DNA of 64,000 bases. Origin: Rhynchosporium graminicola (taxonomy: Eukaryota > Ascomycota > Leotiomycetes > Helotiales > Ploettnerulaceae). Shown one piece after another: positions 40,163 through 52,720 of this stretch. The notes beneath the pieces were generated by a model. The model saw only the letters and a list, made by a program, of their open reading frames with translations. It made no database searches and was not told where the DNA came from. Positions within the stretch are counted from its first letter, which is position 1. Every line of letters begins with the position of its first letter. The stretch lies in contig FJUW01000023.1 in NCBI GenBank assembly GCA_900074885.1, positions 714,909 through 778,908 on the forward strand, read 5' to 3'. The position numbers and the translations under genes are program-made.

Positions 40163-41563
40163 GAAGCAGACACTTGGCAGAGTCGAAGAGAATGGACTCG
40201 AGAAGGATGCTGGTTGCCTTCGATATGGATTTCAGGAAGTCCAGAGTAGATAGAATGTTCGGATCATCAAAGTCTGTAGTGGCTTCTAATTGATGGGAAC
40301 TCAAGTGTTTCTTGTCGAGTGAGTACAGCGTCAAATCCGATAAGCTCCTTCCCACCTCTTTATGTGAAGATTAGGCTCGGGAATTTCCCATCTGATAGTC
40401 TCATTCGCTCGAAGATGTGGCATCGATGTCGTAACGCTCCTTCCTCATCTGAAAAGAATCACGACTAATACGAGCAACGGGCCAACAGGGAAGCTGCTCC
40501 CGAGCACTGATCGATCATCTCAAGTCTGGTCGTCTTTTCACTCGTAATCTAAGATTGACCCATCTGTTGAAGCCCAATCGCTCCTAGCAAAGAAGTCTCT
40601 CACACAATGCAGCTCTTTTTCCTGTGAAATGTAACAATACGTCTTGAGTATTTCCTAGCACGAGGATTTATTAAAATCTCAAACGGTAAGCAAGGCGTCA
40701 GTTGCTGACAATGAAGTTTCTTTCTGACCAAGAACATTGCCCATCAGGGCCATAACACACTGAGAATTGAACCTCGGCGACCTGTTCATGCCTTCAGCAC
40801 CAGGCTTTGGCGAAGTTTACAATAAATGGGAATTTGAAATCGAATTTGGGTCCTAGGATGAACATTCAACGACCCACGAACTGTGAAGGATAGAACAATC
40901 AAGTCGGGATGTATTTGATCACTCACGTTCTAATCGTAGTGCAAATTTCACCTGTGTAAAACAATAAGACTCCAGTCGAGATAAAGTAAATGAGATAGAA
41001 TTCTCGAGTTGTGTAAAGCGGGCGATAGACATCTTTGGCTTTCTTACACGGTACTGGGCTACCGTTCTCATGCAATGGAGGAGTTGATATCCATAGTGAC
41101 GATAAATAATTAAATCGGAAGACTTCCATCAATCCAATTATCAGACATCAATAGAACAGCACAGCTGATGCCATCGATATGTCACGGTCAACATAATGTA
41201 GCAAACATGATAAAAAGTATACAAAGGCTTGAGGAACGTCAAGAGCGGAAGCCTCAGCTCCGTTAGCCCTCCCGTCGTCTAACGTTGTCTCAAGTGGGGT
41301 TTCCATCGCAAGGCTAACTGTAGAAGGGGGGCGTGGTCAAGATTACGTTCGCTTAATTTGACCGAGACACGTCAAGAGACAGCAAGAAGCTCGCATCCTC
41401 GCATCAACAGACTTTTGAAGAAAGTTTAAAAACTGTTTCGCGTTAACTGGACGCGATGAGCTTGTCTCGGCCGACTCTCGAAACTATGCCCTATCCATTC
41501 TCCTTACATCTATATAACTCATTAGATGTCTCCCAATCATGTTGTAGGAACTGGTGATCCGAA
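40163..41563. other. Intergenic, divergent promoter region
   Basis: 1.4 kb between the starts of the NmrA-like gene (-) and the hydrolase (+). The short open frames on both strands have no family-like content. A GC-rich motif (cctcccgtcgtctaacgttg) lies near 41270. Nothing more is supported. Confidence 0.5.
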
Positions 41564-42520
41564 ATGGCAGGAATCAGAGTGACAGAGGACAAATTCGCTC
41601 TTCCCGATGGGATGATGGCATATCGCAAGACCTGGACTGTAAGAGATCACAATTGATTAATCTCGTGCTCTCATCTCTAATCCACTTTTCGACAGCCATC
41701 AGGAGAACCAGTTGCCATCCTAATCCATGTTCACGGGTTCGGCGAACACATCAACAAATATTATGACTTCTTCCCAACTCTTGCAAGTCGCGGTATTCTG
41801 TGCACTGGCATCGACCAGCGGGGATGGGGTCGAACTTGCCGCGATGATAAAGATAGAGGGAATGCGGGAACGACAGAGACAGTCCTTTCTGATCTAGCAT
41901 CATTGTTCGAATCCTATCTCTCATCCTCAACTCCCGTCTTTGTCATGGGACACTCCATGGGCGGCGCAGAAATCCTCACTATGGCTTCAACCCCGGAGTA
42001 CCAGTCTTTAACTTCTCGCCTATCTGGTATCCTGCTCGATGCTCCGTACATTGGTCTGGCACCAGCTCGGGAACCCTACGCAATCACGAAACGGCTGGGT
42101 AAAATCGTGGGGGCAATAGCTCCAAAATTTCAGATTGTAAACAAACCACCGATCGAATGCGTTGTGAATGACCCTGCGGTGCAGCAAGATGTCACGGATG
42201 ACCCGCTCTGTAATGGTATAGGCACGTTGGAAATGTTCGATGGCATGCTTGCTCGTGGAGCTGATTTGCAATCTGGAAAGTTGGTGTTGAACGATGGCAT
42301 TAAGGCGCTGTGGTTGTCACATGGGACGGGTGATCAGCTCACGAGTTGTGATGCTAGTCGTGAATGGTTTGAGCGTGAAGGAAAGAAGGTTCAGGATGGA
42401 GAATTTAAAGAGTATCCTGGATGGAGTCATCAATTGCATATCGACACGCCGGAGCACCGGCCTATCTATGCGCGGGATGTTGGAGAATGGATTTTGGCAA
42501 GGGTCGGGAACTCACAGTGA
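41564..42520 (+). CDS. Alpha/beta hydrolase, monoacylglycerol lipase type
   Basis: Two exons, 41564-41638 and 41696-42520, give 299 aa; the intron is 57 nt. The protein belongs to the serine hydrolase_4 / monoglyceride lipase family (yeast Yju3-like), which releases glycerol and fatty acid from monoacylglycerol. Visible motifs are the oxyanion stretch HVHGFGEHINKYYDFF, GIDQRGWGRT, the nucleophile elbow GHSMGG (Ser ~residue 131), the acid Asp in LSHGTGDQLTS, and the His in GWSHQLHID. The length is normal for the family. No signal or transmembrane segment is present. The gene converges with the HAD gene, 237 bp stop to stop. Confidence 0.93.
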
Positions 42521-42757
42521 TCAGAATCAGCTATATGTACTAATGAGTGATGATTTCTGTACCCACATATGGTGGAACATTTGTACTAATTCCCCATTGT
42601 GTCTGTTGCACCATGTTGGGCAATCGTTGTTTGGGTTTTAGCAACAAGTTTCTGTGTTTTTGGTCTATGCCTAAAGCCATCTATTTTGCACAAGCCGCAT
42701 ATCATCCAACCATAAACCAAAACATCTTTGCCGTGATCTTACATAGACGCAGTGAAC

Positions 42758-44379
42758 TCACTCCTTGAACTTCTCAACGTCGCCATTCCAACCTTCTTTC
42801 TTTAAGGCCCACTTGACAGCTTCTAGCACGTTGTCTACAATAACTTTCGGCTTAAAAGCTGGCTCGGTACCTTCTTGAAAAACACCGGATTTGACTAAGA
42901 TACTTGTCCAGTTGATGTCGCTCTTCTTCTTTTGGTTTCGAAGCGCATAGATATTTGCACCCCTGATGTCACTCGCAGGATTGTCACCAATCATGAAAAC
43001 TCTTGACAAAGGACTAGCATCAGCCTTTCCTGCAGCAATACTCAAGTTCTGGCGGTGCGCCAGCAGAACCTTCTCTGCGTAATGATATGTTGCTTTCTCT
43101 GGCTTGCCAATCACGGTATATCTCAATCCGGTGTCTGTCAAGCGTTGCCATACGGCTGCCAGAGCCGTCTGGTTGTACATATATCCGAGTCAGCATACCT
43201 GTCCTGAAGAGACTCCGAGGGTCACTTATGGGGTTTTGGGAAACAGTGGGAGAAAGTGCTCAGGACTAGGCTGGGAAGGAAGTTTTGCTCAGAATAATCG
43301 GCTTACCTGGAATGCCCCTTGCCCAAGTCGAGGAATATGATACGCCGAAGACCAGAGTAGGTCGGGATTGGAGAAATATAATCTAGGCTGTTTGTCTTGT
43401 AGATAGCCACGATCCTTGCCATTCTTCTCAGAAACGGTTCCAAGAATTCCCTCTCGAGACAGCAGAAGGTCCATGATGATTTGAGTATCCAGGGCCCAAT
43501 CTCGCGGATCGTTGAATACGAATATTGCATCGATCTTTAGGGAATTGTCCGGATCTGTGAGATTGACAGGGCGTGGCAGCGGCCGACAAGAAGATTTATA
43601 TGTATCGGAGAAGTTCTTGCTAAATGGCCATATGTCAGGACAAGCCATCAATATGTCCGCCGGGGTGACCACATTCTTGAATCCGTACCTAACAACAATC
43701 AATCAATCGAGTTACGCGAAAACTTGAAAGGTAGGATCTCACGACTCAGCAACCTGCCGGCACTTTTCCCCATCACCACCTGTCACTAACACAACGCCAT
43801 CCGCCAATCCCTCAATGTATTGTGGAGCTGTTTTCTCGATGAGAGCTTTGAATGGGGTGTGTGATTGAATGAGGTTCTCCTCCAACAGAGATACTCCGAG
43901 CCGCTCGCTCAATTCTGCAACGCGCTCGCTTTCAAGCTTTCCACCACCATTTGTCAAGAGTATGAAGGGTATATTGTGCTTTTGCAGATACAATAGAGCC
44001 TCAGTAGCTCCGGGCAAAGGATTGGAAGATCGTAGGAGGACGCCATCAATACTGGGACACCATTTAGCTATGAGAGTGTAGGAGAGCTCTGCGTAACTCA
44101 CTCGAATGCAAAGGCGAAAGTTGGGATTGGGCTAGCTGAAACTTCGGTATCTTCGACTACTTCCGTATTGAGGAATCGGCGAGGAACCACTAATTGATCT
44201 TTTGGAACAGTAATGCGACTTGGGCGTCGAGAATTAGGGAGGGGTGCTGGTCGGATAGAGCTGTATTCTCTGGCAGCAATCGTGTGAAATGACTGCTCGG
44301 TGCATGTTCTCCTTGCAGCGATCAAGGTTGAATGACATTTGAGGACACTGTGCCTTGGTGAAGATATGGATCGTCGCAT
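42758..44379 (-). CDS. Mitochondrial HAD-superfamily hydrolase (CECR5/HDHD5-like)
   Basis: Four minus-strand exons, 44379-44102, 44051-43743, 43688-43307 and 43168-42758, give 459 aa; introns are 50, 54 and 138 nt. It is a class IIA HAD phosphatase of the cat-eye-syndrome-region-5 type. The first ~60 residues are Arg/Ser-rich with no acids (RRSISSPRHSVLKCHSTLIAARR), which indicates mitochondrial targeting. Motif I is FDIDGVLLRSS, created only by the exon 1-2 join. Motif II is FILLTNGGG, the motif III Lys is in VIGKPEKATYHYAE, and motif IV is MIGDNPASDIRGA. All catalytic residues are present. The physiological substrate in fungi is not known. Confidence 0.93.
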
Positions 44380-45332
44380 AATGGTCAGATGGTGATTGCT
44401 AGTATTTCGGACACGAGATTGTGCTGTGGACGGTGCGGTGCTTTCGAATCACGAAAGCTTTAAGGAGCTCTCATCCTTATCTTATCTGTAATGCCGAATA
44501 TATGCCGGTATTACAGTAGCATCTGATCCCCCCGGAAGCCATTCTCGTCTACTGCTGTACATCCAAATAGAAAAAAGGCTCTTATGACCTGTACACAGCT
44601 CTGTGAATTCTGTGGGACGTTTGATGTTGGTGATGACCAGTAGAATGAAGCCAACCTCCTTCACCACGACAGACATATCGGACGAGCGGATTGCTATAGA
44701 GGAGTGATGGTGAGATCTCTCTTCACACAGATGTATTGGAAGATTAGTTGATTCCCGGTTAGATATATGCTAGGGAACATAGGCAGGTCGTCATTTCGGT
44801 GGCATTGCTTAAAAGTGTTTTTTAAACCTTTGCTTAATGTGGTTGTGACGGTGTTTCGTTCAAACCTGATAGCCACTTCATGCGACCGAATTGACGATGT
44901 AAACGGCAGACTGCTTGTAACCAATTCTATTGATCCAGCCACGCCCTTTACAGAGGGGTTGTGCCTTCAATCTTGAAGACCTGACCACTAAAATGCACTG
45001 TCAGTATTATCAAGATGTGGTAACACTCAATATAATCTTGAACCTCGCTTAGCCGGGAGAATTAGCGAGAGGTTATTTACCCTACCTACCATCCTATTTG
45101 AGGCTGTATTACACTTGGAGGATTGAGGCATCTATTTGGCTCCGGCTCATGATAGGACCTTTTGGTTTACATAGTGCATGTGTCCATCGAAATGATCAAT
45201 TTAGAGGGTCATGTGCGACCTCCTCTTCTCACCTCACAGCTTCCTCGGCATTCTTTCCATCTCCCAAATCCTTAAAGCGAGAGAAACAAAACCCAAGCCG
45301 TCACATGGGTGGTAGGAGGCAAGTCAATTAAG
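44380..45332. other. Intergenic, divergent promoter region
   Basis: 953 bp between the HAD gene start (-) and the GH18 start (+). It contains only short frames of no evident meaning. No RNA gene is seen. Confidence 0.5.
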
Positions 45333-46655
45333 ATGAAGCTCTTCATACTGCCTCAAATCGTCTTGATCGTCAATATCAGCGCCGCTGGTTGGAACCCAGG
45401 CCACTTCGAGTACAACAACCTTCTAGATACCTGGCAACCTAAACCCGAACACTCAATCTGGACTGAGGGACACGGTACCAAACACTCCTCCTACACCCAA
45501 CGAGCCAAAGAAGGCACCTCCGCCGAACGAACACTCAAGGACCAAGTCCCAAGAATAGCTACCCAGCATGTCTTCCATGATCACGACGTCGATCACCATC
45601 TAACATACTACCCATATCTCGTTCACAAACGTACCATTCCCCGACTTATTGTGTATGTACAGACTTTAAAGACGCCAGATGGGAAACCGTTAAGTCTGTT
45701 TCCATTGCTAGAGAATAAGACGGGCATAACGCACGTCATTCTTGCGAGTGTCCATTTGCATCAGCGGCCGGGCGAGATTAGGTTGAACGATAATGCTTTT
45801 AGTGACAAGCTTTGGGATCCCATTTGGGGGGACGTAAAGGTTTTGCAGAAGAGTGGAGTGAGGGTTATGATGATGTTGGGCGGAGCTGCGGGAGGGACGT
45901 ATGGGAGGCTGAATGGCACTGACGAAGAGGTAAATAATATCTGCGATGATGCCAATTCCGACTTTCCAGAAATTTCGAGCAAATTGTATGTAAGGGATCC
46001 GAATGCGACGTTGATAAGATAACAGTTTTACAAGTACTACTACCCCCTCCGCGATCTCATCAAGCGCTACAATATCGACGGCCTAGACCTCGACATCGAA
46101 GAAAACGTCCCCCTCTCGACACCCATCCGCCTACTTACAGCTCTCCACCGCGACCTTGGCCCCTCATTCATCCTAACAATGGCTCCTTTATCCTCAGCCC
46201 TCGCACAAAAAGACGGCCAAAACCTGTCAGGCTTCTCCTACTTCTCACTCGACGAATTCGCCACAGTCCCCGGCTCAGATACCAAGCTCGTGCACTGGTT
46301 CAACGCCCAATTTTACGGGCATTTTCCACGCGGTTCACCATCTTATGAGAGAATTTTGGAGCAGGGGTGGGAGCCGGAGAGAGTGGTTATGGGGGTGCTT
46401 GATTGTGCGGATGATGGACAGCCGAATGGGTTTGTGCATGTAGAGGATTTGGGGAAGACGGTGAAAAGTTTACGAAGGGAGACAAGGGATAGCTTTGGGG
46501 GCGTGTGCGGGTGGGAGTATTGGAATGCAGGAACAAGTGAATGTGAGAAGACTGAGCCTTGGATGTGGGTTAAAAAGGTGGGAAGGGCGTTGTTTGAGGA
46601 CTTGTCATATTTAGAGAAGTTTCAAGAGGAGGTCAGGGGAGAGAAGGGCGATTGA
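45333..46655 (+). CDS. GH18 glycosyl hydrolase (endo-N-acetylglucosaminidase/chitinase type), secreted
   Basis: Two exons, 45333-45929 and 46026-46655, give 408 aa; the intron is 96 nt. The start at 45333 is chosen because a signal peptide begins there (MKLFILPQIVLIVNISAAG); the in-frame upstream extension would bury it. The GH18 catalytic motif DGLDLDIEE (DxxDxDxE) follows the intron. ITHVILASVHLHQRPGEIRLND, MMMLGGAAGGTYG and FNAQFYGHF correspond to GH18 barrel strands 2, 3 and 6, and a Trp-rich strand 8 (GVCGWEYWNA) closes the barrel. Such enzymes act on chitin or N-glycans in the cell wall. Substrate preference is undetermined. Confidence 0.92.
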
Positions 46656-46839
46656 GTTAGATCAAATTGAGTGTATTTTGATACGGATTCAGCATGCGGG
46701 GGTAAAACTATAGTAAGATTGTGACTGGACGCACTTGATTTTGAGCCTCTGAGTCCCAAGATGCGCCGAGCGGTGAGCCGATTTCAAGGTCTAATTCCGC
46801 CCCTGTTTATATTTGTGTTGATTGGGAACAACGGTCAAA

Positions 46840-49051
46840 TCAGTGACTTGCAACCCATTCTTTATACCAATCCAAACATTCTTTGTTCGCCACACTGGCT
46901 CCGACTTTGATTTTCATTCCGCAAAGAATCTGCTTAACTGCAATTTCAACTCTGCAAAATAATTAGCATATTCCTTCTGACACTTTCAAAGATGCAACTT
47001 ACTTCTTCCCATTGCCAGTGATAGGGATATCGAAACATTCATCAATAATTGCCGGCACATGCCTGGCACTCAGCTCCTTCCTGATCACTGCCTTGATAGC
47101 ATCTTTTAAGATTGCGTCGCAGACCTGTCCATCAGCCATCTTGAGAAATAGTACAACCACTTCATCAGTATCAGTTTCTCTCCTCCTACCTACACATATT
47201 GCATCGGCAATCTCTTTTGAAAAATGCTTCAGCAGCACATTATAAATTTCCGCACTACCAAACCTCACACCACTAGGTTTTAAGATCCCATCACTCCTAC
47301 CCAACATCGTGAGTCCTCGTGTGCCTTTCTCGAAACGTATGAAATCACCATGATGCCAAACACCAGGAAATTGCTCGAAGTACGCAGCGCGGTACTTATC
47401 CTGTCCTTGCGAAGGAGATGAGGGGTGGAAAAATGTCACTGGTTGGCAAGGGAAGGGTTTTGTACAGACTAGATCGCCTTCCTCTCCATCTGGGACAGGC
47501 TCACCTGATGTCGACCAAGCTTCAATGGCCATTCCTAGCCCGGAACATTGAATCTCGCCACTGTAGACAGGGAGAAGCGGACAAGGTGCGCCAAAGAGGG
47601 AGATGATGTCTGTTCCACCTGTGATGGAACCGAGATTGATGGAGGTAGGGAATACTTCATATACGTAGTTGAATGTTGAAGGCGCAAGAGGAGACCCAGT
47701 GGAGTAGATGGCTTTAAGGGAACTGAGATCTAACTTGGCCTCGCTTTCCATTGGCTTGACGCTTTTCTGTTCTAAGATCGAGAGGTATTTGGCAGAGGTA
47801 CCGAAGTGAGTTATTTTGAGATCCTGGATTAAGCGAGGCATGGATAGGTCGCCATAGGGTTGGAAAGGCGATCCATCATACAAAATTATTGTTGCACCTG
47901 AAGCAAGGGCGGACACGAGCCAATGCCACATCATCCATGTGGTAGTTGTGAAATATAGCACGCGATCTTCAGGACGTATATCGCAGTGTAAAACGTGCTC
48001 TTTCTTATGCTGGAGTAGCGTGCCTAATGCAGAGTGAACAATGCACTTTGGTGCTCCAGTTGTCCCACTTGAGTATAGGATATATAACGGATGTGATGGT
48101 GGCAAATGGTTGAACTCGAGGGGAGCTGATGACTTGTCTGCGAAGTCTTCATATTTCCATACTTTCCCACCTGGAAGACTGAGCTCTTCAGTCTTCATTT
48201 CGAAGCCTTTGACTGTTTCGAACATCACACAAGCTTTGAGCCCGCTCAGACCGGCTAAGATTTCTTTCACTTTGGCAAGACTTCCATGAACTTTGCCATT
48301 GTACCCAACAGCATTGTCGACAAACAGAACTTTTGGCTCGATCTGAATGAGTCTCTCCAAAACTGCCGTGACGCCAGTATCCGGACTCACCCCAGTCCAG
48401 ATGGCTCCGATCGAAGCAGTGGCTAGCATAGCAATCACAGTATTTGCATGGTTGCCAAGGAACCCGGCAACTCGATCAGATTCTACGACACCTTGAGACT
48501 GTAATGAAAGAGCACATATCCGAACACGTTCGCGTAGCTGTGCCCATGTGATCGAGGATCGTCCGGACTCAGTGGCCTCGATTATAGCTTCGGAATTCTC
48601 ATCGATGTCAAGATTCGTTTTGCTGGTTGGGTATAATAAATTCTCGGCGAAATTCAAACTCGAACCAGCAAAGAAGTCTGGTCTGGGAAATATGTGTGCA
48701 TCTTTCGGCATGACCTGGTATATGCTTAGCGTCTGCTCTCCAGAAAGAGAATAAACTTCGAATGTGACCCAGGGATGGTGTCACGTGACCAATATTGGAT
48801 TCACACACCTCTTTGTATGACTTTATTGCATTGATTCCCGTGAACTTCCAAATCTCTCCCCAGAAATCACCCATACTTTCAATTGACCATTGATAGAGCT
48901 CTTCGTATGTTCTCATATCTAACATGTATTTCGTGTTCACCCAAGTCATGAAATCAGCCATTTGAGTTGAGTCCGGATCCGGATGACTCCATAGGATCGG
49001 CTTTGAAGACATCACCGTGCCATTGGTATTTGATTTCTTGTTATCAGTCAT
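46840..49051 (-). CDS. Acetoacetyl-CoA synthetase
   Basis: Three minus-strand exons, 49051-48809, 48714-47003 and 46951-46840, give 688 aa in phase; introns are 94 and 51 nt. The enzyme is ANL-superfamily acetoacetate-CoA ligase, which activates acetoacetate in the cytosol for lipid and sterol synthesis or ketone/leucine use. Exon 1 holds the N-terminal ACS block (WSHPDPDSTQMADFMTWVN, YQWSIESMGDFWGEIW). Exon 2 holds PRPDFFAGSSLNFAENLLY, the P-loop-like YSSGTTGAPKCIVHS, the AACS-type TTTTWMMWHWLVSAL, GSITGGTDI and GRSDGILKPSGVRFG. The adenylation Lys in PITGNGKKVE is reconstituted across the last intron. Length matches the family (~650-700 aa). It is convergent with GH18. Confidence 0.95.
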
Positions 49052-50590
49052 TGTGAGTAGTTTCCTATGATTTCTCTGTCGTATCTGACGAAAGGGAACA
49101 TATGTTGTCGATCAATGGAATTGAACAAACTTGTTGAGTGGGGCGGCAGATAGCCAAATTTGATCGAACCGCGGCTCCGCGCCCGGACTTGATGACGGGA
49201 AAATATTGATCCGCCCGAGTCATTTACAAGTGCACTTATATGATTCTCCATATGCCTATGTCGGTATATGCATTGTCTATGGGTCGTGTTTACCAAACTT
49301 TAAGCGAGAGCACGCTTTGAGTTACACAATACTCTCCTGAGACGCAATTCGATACTTCCGATGAGCTCACAAACAGCTAACACTTGTTCGCTCGTGCCAT
49401 TGCTCTTCCCCTGTATTGACAGCAGGTAGCGCCCCATGCGAACCTGTGCTGTAGATTTCTATTGATTTCTATCTGTGTGCATGAGAGTCAAGTGCGTCTA
49501 ATTGAGCTCTGGCTTTACCTCATACACAAGCCTCTCAATCAGCCAATAACACCTCAATGATGCCTGCGTTGCTATTGACGTCCGCCAACTCTCCGTCGAT
49601 GCGCTCGACCATGATTGATAGTCTCCCACCGTACCCTATCATCCTTTCGTCTAGGCACTTCATGATGGCAGCAAGAGAGGCTGCCAGCCTGTTTGTGTAT
49701 ATGGAAGGACTTGGACGAAGAGATCAATGTTTAGCTGAAAGGGAGCACAAGTGGAGTAATCGCTTTTAGCCATCAGCCCGACCATGATGATACCGGTTAC
49801 CTCCTGATAATTCCTTAGAAGAGGCATCGCTTCTGTGTGGAGTGGCCATGGAAGTAACGATGATATAAAATCGGTTTCCAAGTTCAAATTGTTATAATAT
49901 TTCCAGGCATTTGGTAGGTTACATCGGTCTTCTTTTCCTCGTGATCGCAAATGCTCCTTTTGCGATTACAGTTCCTTCTTATGGAGAGCGTGAATACTCA
50001 ACCGGCATCGTCGTTCGCGACATCGATTTCAGCATTTTCTCTACCCAAACACCAAAAACTGCTGCTCGGTAGCTCTAGTAGTGCAAGTCTACTCACCCTC
50101 TCTGCTCAGCAGTCAATCAATCATGGCATGGTAAAGCGTCTGCCCACCAGAATCATTGACGTCTGGTCGTCAACTTAGGATCTGAAGTTGATTAATAGTG
50201 GAGCCAGAATTAGCCACTGGTTAGCTTTGAGCTATAATTGGGGTGGGAATTCTTCATTTGTTCTCACAGCGGCGTCAAAATCACGTTTTTCAAGGAGGGT
50301 GTTGCGCTTGAGGATTTCCCTTTCACGCTCCAGATTTCATTATCCTCAGCAGGGCTCTGGCTGACCCATATCTCTGGATATACGCTTTTGTATCCTTCAC
50401 TCAATCCCTGACTGGCGACAGGAAGCCTCTCGGATGAAAGAGGTGTATTCTGGTGCTGACGACTTGATCGCTGTATATTGCGTACCAAAATTGCCTTGCG
50501 CACAACTTGGTGTATATACACCTTTCAACCTACGACTCACCACAAAGCTATCTACACTCTGCTGAAATCCCAACATACAGAGTCCCATGT
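49052..50590. other. Intergenic, no supported gene
   Basis: 1.5 kb between the AACS start and the 3' end of the next minus-strand gene. Short plus-strand stretches near 49.95-50.05 kb (VPSYGEREYSTGIVVRDIDF) and 50.27-50.40 kb (GVKITFFKEGVALEDFPFTL) look mildly protein-like. I could not join or identify them. They may be remnants. Confidence 0.4.
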
Positions 50591-52720
50591 CTAACCATCA
50601 CCACCAGAGAATAGTTTTCTGTCCTTCCTATGATTTAGTCTCCGCCGAGAAGAGACGCTGAAATTGCCTCCTTCATTATCTTCCACCTCTCCATCTTCTT
50701 CATAATCTCTTTTCCGGTCGACAGCGTGATCCAGTCTTCGTTTGAAAGAATCACGAATATCTCCCCCTTCATCTTCGTCACTCGTTCCGGACTCATTGCG
50801 CATTCTCTTCCCTCTTTTCGCATTGTTCACCGCCTGCCATTCATGACTACTCTCAGTAGCCATATGATGCGCATTGTACTCCTTGACACCGGCTTCGTCA
50901 ATCACGATACCATTGTGATTATCGTTCTCCACTCTATCCGCAAGATCAATCTTCTGTTTTGCCACCAATCTCCTCCAATGATTGGCACACATTTTCGTGC
51001 CTCCGACATCCTTAGCAAGAAAGGCTATACAGCGAGTGCCGACCGCTGTGAGGGCAGTACAATATGCTGCACCGCCCAGACCTTCCCTGACTAGCCGAGC
51101 TCTTCTCTGCTTGGGACTTTCGTAGCGAGAAGGGTGGTCGTGTTTGATATGTGCGCTGTTGCTATAAAGTGAGGACACATCAGTCTCATTCTTCAATGAC
51201 AATCAATAATGTTGGGGTTTTTACATAGCTGGGAACACTTACTACCCAGTCAGCTTCAGCATTATCTCCCACTCCGTGTTGTCCGTTCCTCGTAGACGCA
51301 ATGCCTCCTTCACAAGCTTTCGGTCTTCAAAGCACTTCTTGCCATCTTCCACCCAGCTGAACTTTGCAAGATAGTCTTGAATACTCGGATTCGGAACACC
51401 TATATCGACACAATCGCGAATGGCATGGCGAATCATCCAATTCGATTGCGCTTTGTGATTGATGAAGCCACCAAGCGCCGTCTTGCCCCAGATACTAGGA
51501 TTCAGCTGCCTCGTTCGAGCCCGCATACAATCCTGCCTCGAATAGGCGATGGTGAGACATCTTGTAAATGGCGTATCTGCTGGAAATACCGGGAACTCGA
51601 GACCAATCGCACGTTTAAATCGAAGAGGGGAGTCAGGAGACAGATCTGCAGCGTATGGCGCAAACCCGCTACCACCATGTGGATTGTTGGCAGTAAAGAC
51701 TAAGGCAGAGTATGGTATACAAGTACAGGTCAGCCGTAAGTTCGTGATATTAAAGCGACCGACAAAGTGATCCTCTGGGACATGATTCAGGAACAGGATC
51801 GTGGAGAAGTTCCGACGCTCGTCGTGGCTGTCTTTGTGGACGTGAGATTTCTGCTTGAGGGTTTCTTCCATAAGTTCTTCTCCTGCTTTGATTGAGTCCG
51901 ACTCCTCGCTTTCCCCATATGCTGTGTCATGATCATTGAGTGCTGTGTGTTGATGCGCCGAAGCCGCACCACCATGTCCTGGATCCTCGTCCTTCTCACT
52001 GATATCTTGCTCCTCGCCAAGCAAATCTTCGTCCAACTCATCCTCCCTCTTGATCGCCGTGAGATTGACCTGAATAGAAGTAATGCTTTTATTCTCGCCC
52101 CCACCGCAAGTCAACGAAGCCTCCTTGATCCACTGCCTCTCATGCTCTTCAGTCCAAGAACCATCCGCCGTCTTCACCAAAGCAAAAGAAATCTCAGTCG
52201 TCAGCTCCACCATTCTCATGACTTCAGGGTCTCTCTTCTTCGCAATAATTCCTGGACGGATGCTCCCATCCTTGCTATTCGGCTCCACAGACCACGTAAT
52301 GTTGTACACCGTCCCAGTTCTCTTCCTGTTCTGCGTTGTCTCCAAGCTCGCTAAATGAGGTGCCATCTCGGGTTTGACGATGATGCTTTGTAACTCGACG
52401 AGCTTCTCCCAGAGCCCAAGGTCTTTCATATTTTGCGGTGAGAACGTTTGAGCTTCGAGTAGCTCACTTACTTGGCGTCCTGCGATGGCAGTGGCGAACA
52501 CGGGCTTGTTGTCGTCAAGTGAGTGGTAGCCGATGGATTTGAGTGTTACTGTGGGGACGTGTTGTGGAGCGTGGAGCTCTTGAGGGATGATCTTGGAGTG
52601 CTCACCGCGCGCTGTGGCGCTGAGTCTGGGAAGGCCCTTGAATTTCTTCTCTGTCAGGAGCCAACCTCCTCCAGATCGTGGTTGGATGTCGTACATAACA
52701 TGGGGACTCTCTTGAGGCAT
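50591..52720 (-). CDS. Putative nuclear protein with C-terminal zf-C3Hc3H-like motif, 682 aa
   Basis: Two minus-strand exons, 52720-51243 and 51161-50591. They join in phase through a GTAAGT donor that overlaps an apparent TAG stop; the intron is 81 nt. Residues 1-260 and 330-490 appear folded (e.g. FNITNLRLTCTCIPYSALVFTANN). Residues ~230-330 are acidic with several His (EEQDISEKDEDPGHGG). In exon 2, after HIKHDHPSRYESPKQRRARLV, comes a Cys/His cluster: CTALTAVGTRC, then MCANHW (~residues 526-555). This fits the spacing of the zf-C3Hc3H type (C-x-G-x-R-C ... C-x-x-H) found in chromatin-complex proteins. The C-terminus is charged with basic nuclear-signal-like blocks. The zinc-finger call is tentative; otherwise unknown. 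Confidence 0.8.
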
